DNA of 64,000 bases from Pyronema omphalodes (taxonomy: Eukaryota; Ascomycota; Pezizomycetes; Pezizales; Pyronemataceae), in assembly GCA_024516155.1 (NCBI GenBank), contig JAJJXM010000010.1, positions 1 to 64,000 on the forward strand. The letters are read 5' to 3'. The position numbers and the translations under genes are program-made. Positions 30,430 through 40,134 of this stretch are shown in pieces. Below the pieces are notes generated by a model, which searched no databases, had not been told where the DNA came from, and was given only the letters and a program-made list of their open reading frames with translations. How positions within the stretch are numbered: position 1 is the stretch's first letter; the number at the start of each line of letters is the position of its first letter.

Positions 30430-32422
30430 AACAGCGACTTCACACGGCAACGGCGACCCCCCCCCCCTGCATTCTCAACAAGGAGCACCGAAACCCCCGG
30501 TTTTCTCATCGGATTCGGATTCGCAGCACTCTGTTACGTTATTCTCTGAGTTTTCAGGGAATTCTACGTTGTTTTTGTTGACTTTTGTCGCAAAATCAGA
30601 GTTTTCACGAGTTTTGGCTTACCCCACCTCACGAAATGTCGCCAAAACAACGACAGAACAACGCCCAACGATCGAAACGGTCCGAAAACGCGTACAATGT
30701 TCTAGCCGGCCTTCCTCATGATGGATCTACTCCTACATTTGATGAAAGAGATGGAAAAGTTGATGAAGTTGTTGGAAACATCGCTGGAAAGCTCTTCCAG
30801 AGCGTGGTCTTGGCAAGATCACCTGTTCCTTCGGCTTCAACAAAGCAGCAACAGGCGACAACTGAGCACAGCCGGTACAGTAACTACCGTCGCATAATGG
30901 TATCTGCAATTAAAGAGGCAGTCGCAGTTGACGACAACTATGCCACCCTAGATCAACTGTTTATAGACAACTACGCCGAATTCACTGGAGCCAGCTTCCT
31001 GGGGATACAACAGATCCACCAGGACACACAGCGACGCTTCAATACCCTCGATGACACCATACGCAACAACAGCGATGAGATGCGCCACAGATTCGACGTC
31101 ATGATGACGAACTTCGCCATTCTGACCTGCGAAAACACGAAGCTGCGCGCAGCATACGACTCTACACAGGCAGAACAGCAGCTCTCAAGGCTGCTGTGGA
31201 CGCCCTGACGAAGAAAAGCGACGAACAGCAACAAGTCATTTCGGCGCCCCCCTCACCGAACCTCACGGCCTCTTCCTCAGCGATGGAAGAGATGACTATG
31301 CAACTGTCCGTCGTCCAACATGACATTCAGGATGTCCTGGACGCTTTTCGCAACCCTCCTGGCAAGAGAAAGCGAAGGGGTAGCGACCAGAACACCGAAC
31401 CCACCTCACCGACAAACAGAAGACCGGTGAACAACAAACCGAGAGTGGCATCACCGGTGCGAAGCCTGATGCACTCGAAACATGCGACTACCGCCGCCCA
31501 GGACGAGCTTGATGCCCTCAAGCCTATGTCCCCCCTACCTCTCCTCGCGATCACGTCGACCCAAGCGACACCGGAACCTCACCCTGACAGTTCATCTGTT
31601 CAGGACACACCTCTACCCGACGCCCCAAGCACTGCCCCTGCTGAGACCAACGGATGGAAGACTGTGGAGGCGAAGGCTACACAGAGGAAGAAGCAGAAAG
31701 CGAACGAGACGACACCTACGGCAACGCCACCCAGCAAGACCCCTACAACAAAGAATGGTGGCCGGGGAAAGAATACCCACCAACCCAGAACAACAACCTC
31801 CTCTGCAAAGAAGACTTGGGCAGAAGTCGTCAAGAGCGGAGGCATCAACGTCCAGATTGTGCTTGGGAATGGCAATCTTGGACTTACGACACCACCGACA
31901 AGAAGGGGAGAGAAGCGAGGGGGAGCAGCGAGAAGGCTGAGGAAGAAGGAAGGAGAAGGGGTGAGAGGGGAGGAGAAGAGGGGCAGGGCGGGCCCGGGTG
32001 TCTCAAAGGGCAAAGAGTCAGGAGACACCGGCGGAGCAGGGGAGAGAGGAGAGGAGAATGGGGCCACGGGTGGCCCGGCGGCCGTTTAACTTTGCTTTGG
32101 TTTTGTTTTTGCTTTGTGGAGGAAATAAAGGCGGAAAAATGGTTAAAAATGGGAGGGGAAGGGAGGAGGAAAGGGAGGAGCCCGGCGAGGCGGCCTCTGT
32201 GCAAGCAGGGCACTGGAACAGCAGACGCGGTTGGACAAGAAACCCGCGTAGTAACAGTGGGGACAGACCCCACAACCACAACGATCAAGAGGAGGAGACT
32301 GGTAGAGGTGGAGACTGGGTTTTTGCTTTTACATTTCTTTCTTCTTCTCTTTTGTATTTATCTGGCCCTTGTCATAACCTTCGGGTTGGAAACAAGTAAT
32401 GAGAGAACAAACAAACAAACAT
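30430..32422 (+). mobile_element. HL3, full-length half-LINE element
   Basis: HL3 is 1,993 bp and is flanked by CTTGAGAACGAA (30418-30429 and 32423-32434). It runs from the HL 5' end with a C-run, through one ORF1-like gene, to the ~320-bp 3' module shared with LINE-A and an (AAAC)n tail. The 3' hairpin is at 32376-32387. There is no room for, and no trace of, endonuclease or RT. It is the clearest complete example of the family. Confidence 0.9.
30636..32089 (+). pseudogene. HL3 ORF1-like gene, one base short
   Basis: The family ATG is at 30636. The gene is 1,454 bases, exactly one fewer than the 1,455 expected from HL2; an A is missing in GCAGAACAGC near 31173. Before the lesion the coiled coil is as in HL2. 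After it the frame continues with DALTKKSDEQQQ, KRKRRGSD, GWKTVEAKATQRKKQKANE, KKTWAEVVKSGG and the Gly/Glu/Arg-rich tail to the stop at 32087-32089. An inverted repeat GGTGTCTC/GAGACACC (31997-32029) lies in the last coding part, and HL2 has the same one. Function is unknown. Resemblance to the N-terminal half of a LINE ORF1 is by layout, not by a recognised domain. Confidence 0.8.
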
Positions 32423-32541
32423 CTTGAGAACGAAGTGTCTGTTTGTCTTGAGAACGAAGTGTTTGTCTACCCTAGGACGAAGCACTTGGAAGGACGATCG
32501 AAAAGCCTCTGCATAGTTAGGACTGTGCCCAGGTTCACACT

Positions 32542-32553
32542 ATAAACTTAAGG
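32542..32553 (+). promoter_or_regulatory. Gyp1 putative self-priming PBS
   Basis: ATAAACTTAAGG starts two bases after the 5' LTR. It is the exact 12-base complement of CCTTAAGTTTAT in the 3' LTR (39942-39953). The 5' LTR copy (23335-23346, CCTTGAGTTTAT) pairs with one G-U wobble. The Tf1/sushi group of chromoviruses is known to prime reverse transcription with the 5' end of its own RNA, so the same is inferred here. No tRNA primer match was recognised. Confidence 0.6.
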
Positions 32554-32666
32554 CTACAAGCTACCAAGTTTATTAATCGACACGCATACGGAAGACCCTC
32601 TTCTAGGGCAATACGACAATCCAAACCCTCCACAAACAAATTACAGAACAATCCAATCAACAAGAA

Positions 32667-34859
32667 ATGGCCTCACGCAGAATCGCTGGACCTGCCGGTC
32701 ACGATGATGGCCTCGATGCTCCTATGGGCAACACCATCAGTATTACCTGTCCTCGTTCATGGGATGAGGTTACTACTCTCCGACCAGCAAGGGTCCATCA
32801 CGGAACAACGATCAACACAGGCGATGTTCCTCAATGGGTAGTTTTAATGATGGAAAGGATGGATGCTACAGAAGGAGATATCAGGAAGTTGATTGAGGCA
32901 GCCGGAGAAGGGGCTGCAATGAATGAACAGTTGCAGCAGATGAAGGGGTTATACCAGGAGATGGCCCAAGGCATGCAGAAGGCCTACGATATTTTGGCAA
33001 AAAAGGGGAACTTGGACCAGGAGGTTAACCTCCAAACTGTTACGCGGCTAGTTCAAGCCAGCAATGAATTTGCTGGGCAAGTGTGGAAGACAATTGGAGA
33101 CCTTGCTACAGATGCAAAGTCAAAGGAAGCAGCGAATCAAGCAGCTGCTGAGAGGTTGAATCAGGGCATTCAAACGACGAATGCCATTCTTGAAGCCTTT
33201 GCTCAGAGGCAGAGGGAAATTAACAGAGAAATTGAAAGATGGGCTTTGGAGAAAAACACTCGGGATGCCATCAGACAACAGGACGACGAGCAACGGGACA
33301 GGCGGATTGAAGCTCTCTGCGTAGCAGAAGAAACACATCAACAGCGCCTACTCGACTATGAGGAACAAAGGGAGGAGGAGAAATTGGAGTTGGTCAACAA
33401 GGTCATCAGCCTTGTTATGTCTAAAATTCAGAAGAAGGAAAACTTTGATGCTAAGTCTCTCACTGAGGCTATGCATGAGGAAATGACACCCAAACCCCCT
33501 TCCCTCGGCAAAGCGCCAGAATTCCCGTTACCACCATCAGAGGATGGATCTCCTGACATTGGTCAAGGAAACGGTGGAGGAAAGCTACCTGGTGGTAGAA
33601 TTCCGCCACCTCCACCACCCCCATCTGACCCTTCAGATGACGAAGATTCAGATGATGAGTATATCAGAAAAGCATTGGAAAGAAAGCGCCAGGAGCGCAA
33701 AGAAAAACAGAAAGAACAAAATCCAGAGGCGAAGAATGCAACAGAGGCATTTTTGGAGTCACTGGTTAAAAAATTACAACAATCCGAACCTGCTGGACCT
33801 AAGAGACCAAAGATGCCTGAAATGAAGGCACCGCAGTTCTTTAGTGGGAAGGCTAAAACATTGTTCAGGACATGGTGGATGTCGGTGAAAGATTATATTG
33901 AAACTTACACAAAAACATTTCCAGATGAAGATGATCAGGTTAAGTGGGTTGGGAGCTTGCTCACGCATAAGGCATTGAGCTGGCACCAGGAAAGAAGGAA
34001 AAGTATTCAACGACAAGGTTTAAGGGATACTTGGGTTGCATTTTCAAGTGCAATTGAGACTAGATTTGAGGATAGGCGAGAGGCCCAAAAAGACGTCAAG
34101 AGAATTACGGAACTCCAATACGATGGAGACATTGACGATTACATCACTAAGTTGGAGGATCTGAATATGAGGGTTGGGGCAATTGGTCCCATGTACAGGA
34201 ATGTCATCTGGGAGGCGATGACACCTGCAATTAAAAAAATGGTTTATCAGAGATGTGGTGGTATTTCCACCGATGATGAAGAGATGGTTGATGCAGTAAA
34301 GGATGCTGCACATGTTGTTGAAGAATTGGAAGAGGAATTGAAGGGTTCAAAGAAGAGGACTCTGGAGGTACGAGAGGATCGTACAAAAGATAAAAATAAG
34401 CATAAGGAAACTGTGCGCCCTAAGCAGGAGCAGCACAAGGACAAGTTTAGGGAGAAAAAGGATAAGAAGGTTTTTGCTGGAAAGAAATCAGAGAAACCGG
34501 CGGTATATGCCTCAGGAAGGGAGGCGCTACGAGGAGTTCCCCAAACAGAAATTGATAAGCACAAGAAGGAAAAGGCAGACTGTTGGCGGTGTGGTCGTTC
34601 TGGGCATAAGATGTACGACTGCTACGCAAAGAAAACAGTTGGGGGAACTGAATTGGCAAAGGATGGGAAGGTAGCTTCTTCAGGGAAGAGGAAGCGTGAC
34701 GATGATAATGAAGAAGGGCAGGAAAAGGAAAAGCCCAAGGAAGCCAAGAAGGCAAAGACTGCTGCAGTAAGACAAGATGAGGAAGACACTCATATGTCTG
34801 ATGCGCAACCGAGGATTTGGGAATTGGAGGATGATGAGAATATGCATTCGGATTTTTAA
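32667..34859 (+). CDS. Gyp1 gag polyprotein
   Basis: The frame is intact, 730 residues, starting at the first ATG after the leader. Residues ~60-290 are mostly helical with coiled-coil character (MDATEGDIRKLIEAA to EEQREEEKLELVNKV). A Pro-rich linker (RIPPPPPPPSDPSDDEDSDD) lies at ~312-330. The capsid core is ~385-555 (MKAPQFFSGKAKTLFRTWWM to HVVEELEEEL). A zinc knuckle CWRCGRSGHKMYDC (CX2CX4HX4C) lies near 645 between basic stretches. Gag forms the particle and binds RNA. The stop TAA (34857-34859) follows a T-run. The pol frame is -1 and open across this stop, which suggests a Gag-Pol product by frameshifting. No lesion was found. Confidence 0.92.
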   Translation: MASRRIAGPAGHDDGLDAPMGNTISITCPRSWDEVTTLRPARVHHGTTINTGDVPQWVVLMMERMDATEGDIRKLIEAAGEGAAMNEQLQQMKGLYQEMAQGMQKAYDILAKKGNLDQEVNLQTVTRLVQASNEFAGQVWKTIGDLATDAKSKEAANQAAAERLNQGIQTTNAILEAFAQRQREINREIERWALEKNTRDAIRQQDDEQRDRRIEALCVAEETHQQRLLDYEEQREEEKLELVNKVISLVMSKIQKKENFDAKSLTEAMHEEMTPKPPSLGKAPEFPLPPSEDGSPDIGQGNGGGKLPGGRIPPPPPPPSDPSDDEDSDDEYIRKALERKRQERKEKQKEQNPEAKNATEAFLESLVKKLQQSEPAGPKRPKMPEMKAPQFFSGKAKTLFRTWWMSVKDYIETYTKTFPDEDDQVKWVGSLLTHKALSWHQERRKSIQRQGLRDTWVAFSSAIETRFEDRREAQKDVKRITELQYDGDIDDYITKLEDLNMRVGAIGPMYRNVIWEAMTPAIKKMVYQRCGGISTDDEEMVDAVKDAAHVVEELEEELKGSKKRTLEVREDRTKDKNKHKETVRPKQEQHKDKFREKKDKKVFAGKKSEKPAVYASGREALRGVPQTEIDKHKKEKADCWRCGRSGHKMYDCYAKKTVGGTELAKDGKVASSGKRKRDDDNEEGQEKEKPKEAKKAKTAAVRQDEEDTHMSDAQPRIWELEDDENMHSDF

Positions 34860-34939
34860 AATCCTCTAGGGAGGCGTCACCCGAGGAGGAAACATGTGAA
34901 GACGCAATAATTGGGAAATGCGCAGGAACAAAAAGGAAA

Positions 34940-37171
34940 ATGATGGACAACCTTGAGTCGACCAGGACTAAGAGTCGACGATCGAATAATGGAGATGCTA
35001 TTCCAGGAACTAGGGAATTAGCTCCAACTCCTCCTCACCATGGACCGAGGCCAATAATCAATATGGTTCTCACTTGGTCCAAGAATCAACAACGCACAGT
35101 TAGAGTCCTCTTAGACACAGGCTCTACTGCTGCTCTCCTGGACAAAGCCTTTGTCCACGAATTCAAGATTCCAACCGTCAAAAGAGACACCCCCCTCCAA
35201 ATTCGCAACTTTAACAATGAAATCGTTGCTGGAGCAGGAGTATTCTTTACGGTTCCATTCATGTTGCAGCATAAGAATCATTTTGCTGCAGAATCATTTG
35301 AAGTCGCTCCACAAGATAGCGACTGCGATGCTATCCTTCCATATTGGTGGATGGCTCAACATCAGCCTTGCAACCTCTGGGGAGATCAGAACCAGATCTC
35401 ATTCACTTCCGCACGTCGCAAAGAGAAGTGTACTAAGGCGCAAGCCAGTGCCTTCTCCCTCCAGGTCGACAAACATGTACTCGACCATCCAGAAGCCTTA
35501 GTTTTAGGCCATATCTCATCAGTATCCACTACAGAAGAACTATCAGAGGCACTTCAACAAGTCCCTGAGAAATTTCGTGGATGGATTAATATCATGACAA
35601 AGGAAGCAGCAGATAGGCTTCCTGAACACAAACCTTATGACCATGCAATTGACCTGGAAGAAGGAGAGACTCCTCCTTGGGGACCTGTCTACGCTCTGAA
35701 CGAAGTTGAGCTTGAGACACTTAGAGAATGGTTGAAAGATATGCTGCGTACTGGGAAAATCCGACCCTCCAAGTCACCAGCAGCAGCTCCAATTCTCTTC
35801 GTCCCAAAGGCCCATGGCAGAGGTCTGAGCTTATGTGTTGACTATCGTGGCATAAACAAAATAACAATTGCCATTCGATACCCGCTCCCACTCATGTCAG
35901 AATTACAAGACAGAGTTAGAGGAGCTAAAATATTTACGAAGATGGATCTGAAGAATGGATACCATCTAATAAGAATAAAAGAAGGAGATGAATGGAAAAC
36001 GGCTTTTAGGTGCCGATATGGACTATATGAATTTTTGGCCATGCCTTTTGGGTTGAGCAATGCTCCGGCCACATTCCAGGATATGATGAATCATATCTTT
36101 AGGGATATGTTGGACCGAGGAGTTATTGCATATATCGATGATGTACTCATCTATGCGGAGACGGAAGAAAAGCATGATGAGTTGGTTAAAGAAGTATTAA
36201 AAAGGTTGGAAGAAAATGGATTGGTTATATCACCGGAAAAATGTGTCAGGGGACAAAGGAAAGTGGAATTTCTGGGATATATAATAAGCGAAAATGGGAT
36301 TGAAATGGCTAAGGACAAGGTGGAAACAGTCCTTATATGGGAACCCCCAAAGTCCTTGAAGGAAGTACAAGGCTTTCTTGGATTCGCTAACTTCTATCGA
36401 AGATTCATTAAGGACTTCTCAAGAATATGTCGTCCCCTTACAGAATCTACGAAAGGCGACCCAAAGAAATGGGAATGGACTGTTGCTATGGAACTAGCAT
36501 TTGATGAGCTAAAAAGACGATTCACTACAGCACCAATCTTGCATCATTTTGATCCAAGAAAGGTCTGTATTGTTGAAACTGATGCTTCTGATTTTGCTTT
36601 AGGCGCAGTTCTCTCCCAGAAAGGGGATGATGGAAAGTTGCATCCAATTGCTTTCCATTCAAGAAAATTCACTCCTGCTGAGATAAATTATGAGATCCAC
36701 GACAAGGAACTATTGGCTATTGTGGACTCATTCAAAGTATGGAGAAGATATCTTGAAGGAGCAATGTTTACTGTGGAAGTTTACAGCGACCACCAAAACC
36801 TAGAGTACTTTACAACAACAAAAGTGCTCAATCGACGTCAAGCTAGATGGGCTCAAGAGCTTGCTGGCGTTGACTTCAAAATTTATTACAGACCTGGGGT
36901 TAAGAATGGGAAACCAGATGCTTTATCTAGGCGTCCGGAGTTCCGCCCTGAAAAGGGGGGAGGTGAAGATCAGCCGATTACGACGATCCTGCATCAAAGT
37001 CATTTTGCATCGATCTCGTCAATCAGCACTGCTGGAGACGGGACATCTTGCATTATTTCTTCAGCACGTCTTTCCTCTATTCCCTTGGTTAAATGGTCGG
37101 CAGAATTTTTGAAATGGTTAAGGAAGCTGGAAAACTGGATCAGATTTACGTGGAGGCAACAAAGAAAATAA
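34940..37171 (+). CDS. Gyp1 pol part 1: protease, RT, RNase H
   Basis: The first ATG in this frame is 34940, but the frame is open upstream past the gag stop, so the true product is probably a fusion with Gag. The protease has RVLLDTGSTAALLDKAF. RT has ILFVPKAHGRGLSLCVDYRG, MPFGLSNAPATFQDMM and YIDD at 36131-36142. RNase H has VETDASDFALGAVLSQ, YEIHDKELLAIVDSF and YSDHQNLEYF. It ends in a basic linker (YYRPGVKNGKPDALSRRP). After 37106-37110, a run of five T, the frame no longer matches gypsy polymerases and stops at 37171, while integrase continues in another frame. One base lost in that T-run would explain it. Confidence 0.92.
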   Translation: MMDNLESTRTKSRRSNNGDAIPGTRELAPTPPHHGPRPIINMVLTWSKNQQRTVRVLLDTGSTAALLDKAFVHEFKIPTVKRDTPLQIRNFNNEIVAGAGVFFTVPFMLQHKNHFAAESFEVAPQDSDCDAILPYWWMAQHQPCNLWGDQNQISFTSARRKEKCTKAQASAFSLQVDKHVLDHPEALVLGHISSVSTTEELSEALQQVPEKFRGWINIMTKEAADRLPEHKPYDHAIDLEEGETPPWGPVYALNEVELETLREWLKDMLRTGKIRPSKSPAAAPILFVPKAHGRGLSLCVDYRGINKITIAIRYPLPLMSELQDRVRGAKIFTKMDLKNGYHLIRIKEGDEWKTAFRCRYGLYEFLAMPFGLSNAPATFQDMMNHIFRDMLDRGVIAYIDDVLIYAETEEKHDELVKEVLKRLEENGLVISPEKCVRGQRKVEFLGYIISENGIEMAKDKVETVLIWEPPKSLKEVQGFLGFANFYRRFIKDFSRICRPLTESTKGDPKKWEWTVAMELAFDELKRRFTTAPILHHFDPRKVCIVETDASDFALGAVLSQKGDDGKLHPIAFHSRKFTPAEINYEIHDKELLAIVDSFKVWRRYLEGAMFTVEVYSDHQNLEYFTTTKVLNRRQARWAQELAGVDFKIYYRPGVKNGKPDALSRRPEFRPEKGGGEDQPITTILHQSHFASISSISTAGDGTSCIISSARLSSIPLVKWSAEFLKWLRKLENWIRFTWRQQRK

Positions 37172-38550
37172 AGGAACCATTGACGATAGAAGATGGCATT
37201 CTCTATCGAAAAGAAAAACTATGGGTACCAAAGGATTTGGTAAATACAGTTCTTGAATCCGAACATGACTCTAAAATTGCAGGTCACTTCGGACAAGACA
37301 AAACTATTGAATTAATTCGAAGGAACTTCTGGTGGCCGAAGATGGCAGAAGGAATAGTTAATTATGTTAGGAGTTGCATGGAATGTCAAAAAGACAAAAA
37401 GGCAAGGCACCTGAAGTACGGATTACTTCAACCTTTGGAATTACCTTATGCCCCATGGCAATCAATCGCCATGGATTTCATTACAGACCTACCGGAATCA
37501 AATGGATGTGATCAACTCTGGGTAGTAGTTGATCGATTTTCGAAAATGGCCCACTTTATACCATTGCAAAAGGACGGCAAGACAACTGCAGACCTTGTCC
37601 GGATCTTTGCTAGAGAAATATGGAAGTTACATGGGCTGCCAACAGACATTGTTTCGGATAGGGACTCCAGGTTCACAAGTACGACCTGGAAAGCATTTCT
37701 TGGGACACTAGCAATCAAGCCTAGAATGTCCACAGCGTTCCACCCTCAAACTGATGGACAGACGGAACGACTTAACCAGACAATTGAAGCCTACCTCCGC
37801 TCTTTTGTCAATCATGAGATGGACGATTGGGTTGACTTGTTGCCGATGGCAGAATTTGCCTATAACAACTCAGTAACCACCACTACAGGACTATCACCCT
37901 TTTATGCGAATTACGGTTACAACCCCATTGCCAGCAACCCTACTGCAACTGCTGTGCAAAATCCTGCCAGCAAAGCATACGCCCACTGGATGCATACTGT
38001 GCACGAAGGAGCAAAATTATCCTTACAGAAAGCACAAGAAAGAATGAATAAGTATGCAGACCTACAACGCAAGGAGGCCCCTACTTACCAAGTTGGAGAC
38101 TTGGTTATGCTTGATGGACGACATATCAAAACACGACGACCATCACACAAATTGGATCACAAATTACATGGTCCATTTCAAGTCAAAAAAGTCATATCCC
38201 CGACAGCAATTCGTCTCACTCTACCACGCAAATGGAAGATTCATAATGTCTTTCATATTTCCCTACTTGAGCCTTTCCACACCAGTACAAGAGCTCCACC
38301 AGATCCAAATAAAATTCTTAGGGAAGCAGACGACGTTGAGGGAAGCGAGGAGTACGATATAGATGAAATTATGAGCAGTTATAAATCAGGAAACAGAGTA
38401 CTTTACCTCGTTAAATGGCTTGGGTGGCCAAACAAGAAAGATTGGACGGCGGAACCCTTCAACAACTTTTCAGTAGGAGGTCAGGAGAAGCTCAGAGAAT
38501 TCCATCTCAAGCACCCTGATGCTCCGAGGGACTACCGACTCAAAGACTAG
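37093..38550 (+). CDS. Gyp1 pol part 2: integrase with chromodomain
   Basis: This is the continuation of pol in a shifted frame. Real homology begins near the T-run at 37106, so the ATG at 37093 is not a biological start. The HHCC zinc domain is ESEHDSKIAGHFG...CMECQ. The catalytic core has AMDFITDLP, SDRDSRF and FHPQTDGQTERLNQ, giving the D, D and E. A GPF/Y-type region follows (HKLHGPFQVKKV). The last ~60 residues (YDIDEIMSSYKSGNRVLYLV, KWLGWPNKKDWTAEPFNNF) form a chromodomain. In chromoviruses this directs integration to marked heterochromatin (family knowledge). That fits its home in a transposon-rich region. The stop is at 38548-38550. Confidence 0.92.
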   Translation: MVGRIFEMVKEAGKLDQIYVEATKKIKEPLTIEDGILYRKEKLWVPKDLVNTVLESEHDSKIAGHFGQDKTIELIRRNFWWPKMAEGIVNYVRSCMECQKDKKARHLKYGLLQPLELPYAPWQSIAMDFITDLPESNGCDQLWVVVDRFSKMAHFIPLQKDGKTTADLVRIFAREIWKLHGLPTDIVSDRDSRFTSTTWKAFLGTLAIKPRMSTAFHPQTDGQTERLNQTIEAYLRSFVNHEMDDWVDLLPMAEFAYNNSVTTTTGLSPFYANYGYNPIASNPTATAVQNPASKAYAHWMHTVHEGAKLSLQKAQERMNKYADLQRKEAPTYQVGDLVMLDGRHIKTRRPSHKLDHKLHGPFQVKKVISPTAIRLTLPRKWKIHNVFHISLLEPFHTSTRAPPDPNKILREADDVEGSEEYDIDEIMSSYKSGNRVLYLVKWLGWPNKKDWTAEPFNNFSVGGQEKLREFHLKHPDAPRDYRLKD

Positions 38551-38704
38551 GCTTAATGTTTTTTCCCACGTGGTTTTCATTAAGTTGAGTTGGTAGTAGG
38601 ATGTAGGGGCTGGAGGACTACATCTATAATTGATCACTTAATCACTTGGCTGCGGCGAGGTGCGATTACAGAATGATGAACTACGAGCTTCGGGACGAAG
38701 CTTG

Positions 38705-38720
38705 AACAGGGGGGAGGTGG
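38705..38720 (+). promoter_or_regulatory. Gyp1 polypurine tract
   Basis: AACAGGGGGGAGGTGG lies directly before the 3' LTR (38721). It is the expected plus-strand primer of an LTR retrotransposon. The stretch 38551-38704 is non-coding. Confidence 0.75.
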
Positions 38721-40129
38721 TGTCACACCCTATAATGTGTGAAGATAGAATTGGTATCATATATAACGCTATGGAGAATATGGCAAACTCGACAGGAGAA
38801 TGAATAATTGAGTTAGTATCCCGGGCCGGAACCCCCAGTGGAGCTCCGGCTAGCCACGTCACGTGATTCGTGACTTCCCGATAGGACCTCACGAGGATCC
38901 TGGCCCGAGGCGTCGAAACTATTATTCACTGTCAGTTTGGGAAGACTCAGGACGGAGAAGGGGAAAGGAACACTTACCTCAAGGGTGTCGACTTACCCTT
39001 GAGACAACTACGAACGACGCTGATGGAGAACGAAGAAGACGACGAAAGGTCACCTCCTTATACCTGAGGAGTGTTCGGCAATACACGGCTACGATAGGGG
39101 CTGCATAGGAACAGGACATTCCAAGAGGATGCAGATGCGGCGCAAGGATATCATCCGGTGTTACTAGTTGGGTGAACAGTGGGGCGAGAGATAAGGCAGA
39201 GTCTAGTCAGCAAACAGGAGTGGGATGCAGGACAAGGGTCAACAGTGCATTGGCATGAGACAACGTCCAGCAGGGAACCCCACTCAGGAAACCGGTTTGA
39301 TGGAACTGATATGACGCGCCCTTGGGCCTAGAGCTGCCGACTTGGAAACAATACAGCGGTTGCATCCACACCAGGGTGTGGCTGCGCGCAGGTGCGCGCA
39401 GGTGGGGCACATATGACATCACACAGGAATGTGACGGGGCAGTGCGCTCCGGTAGGGCATGGTATGCCTTATGATGTCAGTGACCTCTACTTGCAATCGA
39501 GATTCTCTAGGGATATCTATGATGGCGCGACTCATACGATAAATGACTCATGCGTCATTATCACAGGAGTTCATGCATGATGCAGTCAGACGGAGTTGCC
39601 CTCCCATGTGACTCATAACCCCAGCACCTCATTGGAAGGTGTGGTAGTACGGTGAGCTATTTCAAGGATTAATCTGACCAGGGCGAGCATTATGCAAGTG
39701 AGCAATTAATTTAATTGCGCGCTTAGTATGATGCAAGCCTCAGCAGATGCGTCACAGCTTTGACCCATGTCTTATCTCCCAAGCTCAGTTTGGTAGTTGG
39801 TGCCCAAAGGAAGGCTGGGCGAACTTGTAGATGAAAGTCTATAAAAGATCGTATGTCTTCCCTCTGTCTCCTCCATCATGATCCATTGATCCTCTACGCG
39901 AACGATACCTAACTACACCAACGAATACCTCTGAAGACGACCCTTAAGTTTATTCGGCCTGTGATCGATTGATTTACTTCCTAGCTTTATCTTGGGAATA
40001 CCTCTATTAGTTCTTGAGAACGAAGTGTCTGTTTGTCTTGAGACCGAAGTGTTGGTCTACCCTAGGACGAAGCACTTGGAAGGACGATCAAAAAGCCTCT
40101 GCATAGTTAGGACGGTGCCCAGGTTCACA
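38721..40129 (+). repeat. Gyp1 3' LTR (1,409 bp)
   Basis: It runs from TGTCACACCC to AGGTTCACA, is uninterrupted and is followed by the duplicated CTACA. It contains TATAAAAG (39840-39847), the self-priming complement (39942-39953), a CACACC/GGTGTG inverted repeat and a tandem GTGCGCGCAG pair near 39385-39405. A few substitutions separate it from the 5' LTR. Confidence 0.95.
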
Positions 40130-40134
40130 CTACA

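Larger units (their letters stand above)
21671..32539 (+). repeat. Gyp1 5' LTR, interrupted by three retroelements
   Basis: LTR sequence occupies 21671-21730, 22174-23417 and 32435-32539, which sum to 1,409 bp, exactly the length of the 3' LTR. The insertions are a LINE-B tail (21731-22157), LINE-B (23421-30417) and HL3 (30430-32422). The LTR runs TGTCACACCC to AGGTTCACA. Near its 3' end TCTTGAGAACGAAGTGT occurs twice as a direct repeat; LINE-B and HL3 both lie at the first copy. Confidence 0.92.
21671..40129 (+). mobile_element. Gyp1, chromodomain Ty3/gypsy element with nested LINEs
   Basis: Gyp1 is flanked by the 5-bp duplication CTACA (21666-21670 and 40130-40134) and sits in the hAT gene. 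Its parts are the 5' LTR (split by three insertions), PBS, gag, pol, integrase with chromodomain, a polypurine tract and the 3' LTR. Without the nested elements it is about 9.0 kb: two LTRs of 1,409 bp and 6,181 bp of internal sequence. The LTRs differ only at scattered positions, so insertion was fairly recent. Codon and base use are lower in GC than in the LINEs inserted in it. Confidence 0.93.

Noticed and set aside
32540..32560. tRNA primer binding site for Gyp1
   Set aside because: The sequence after the LTR does not resemble the 3' end of any tRNA I recognise, while it matches the LTR itself in complement.
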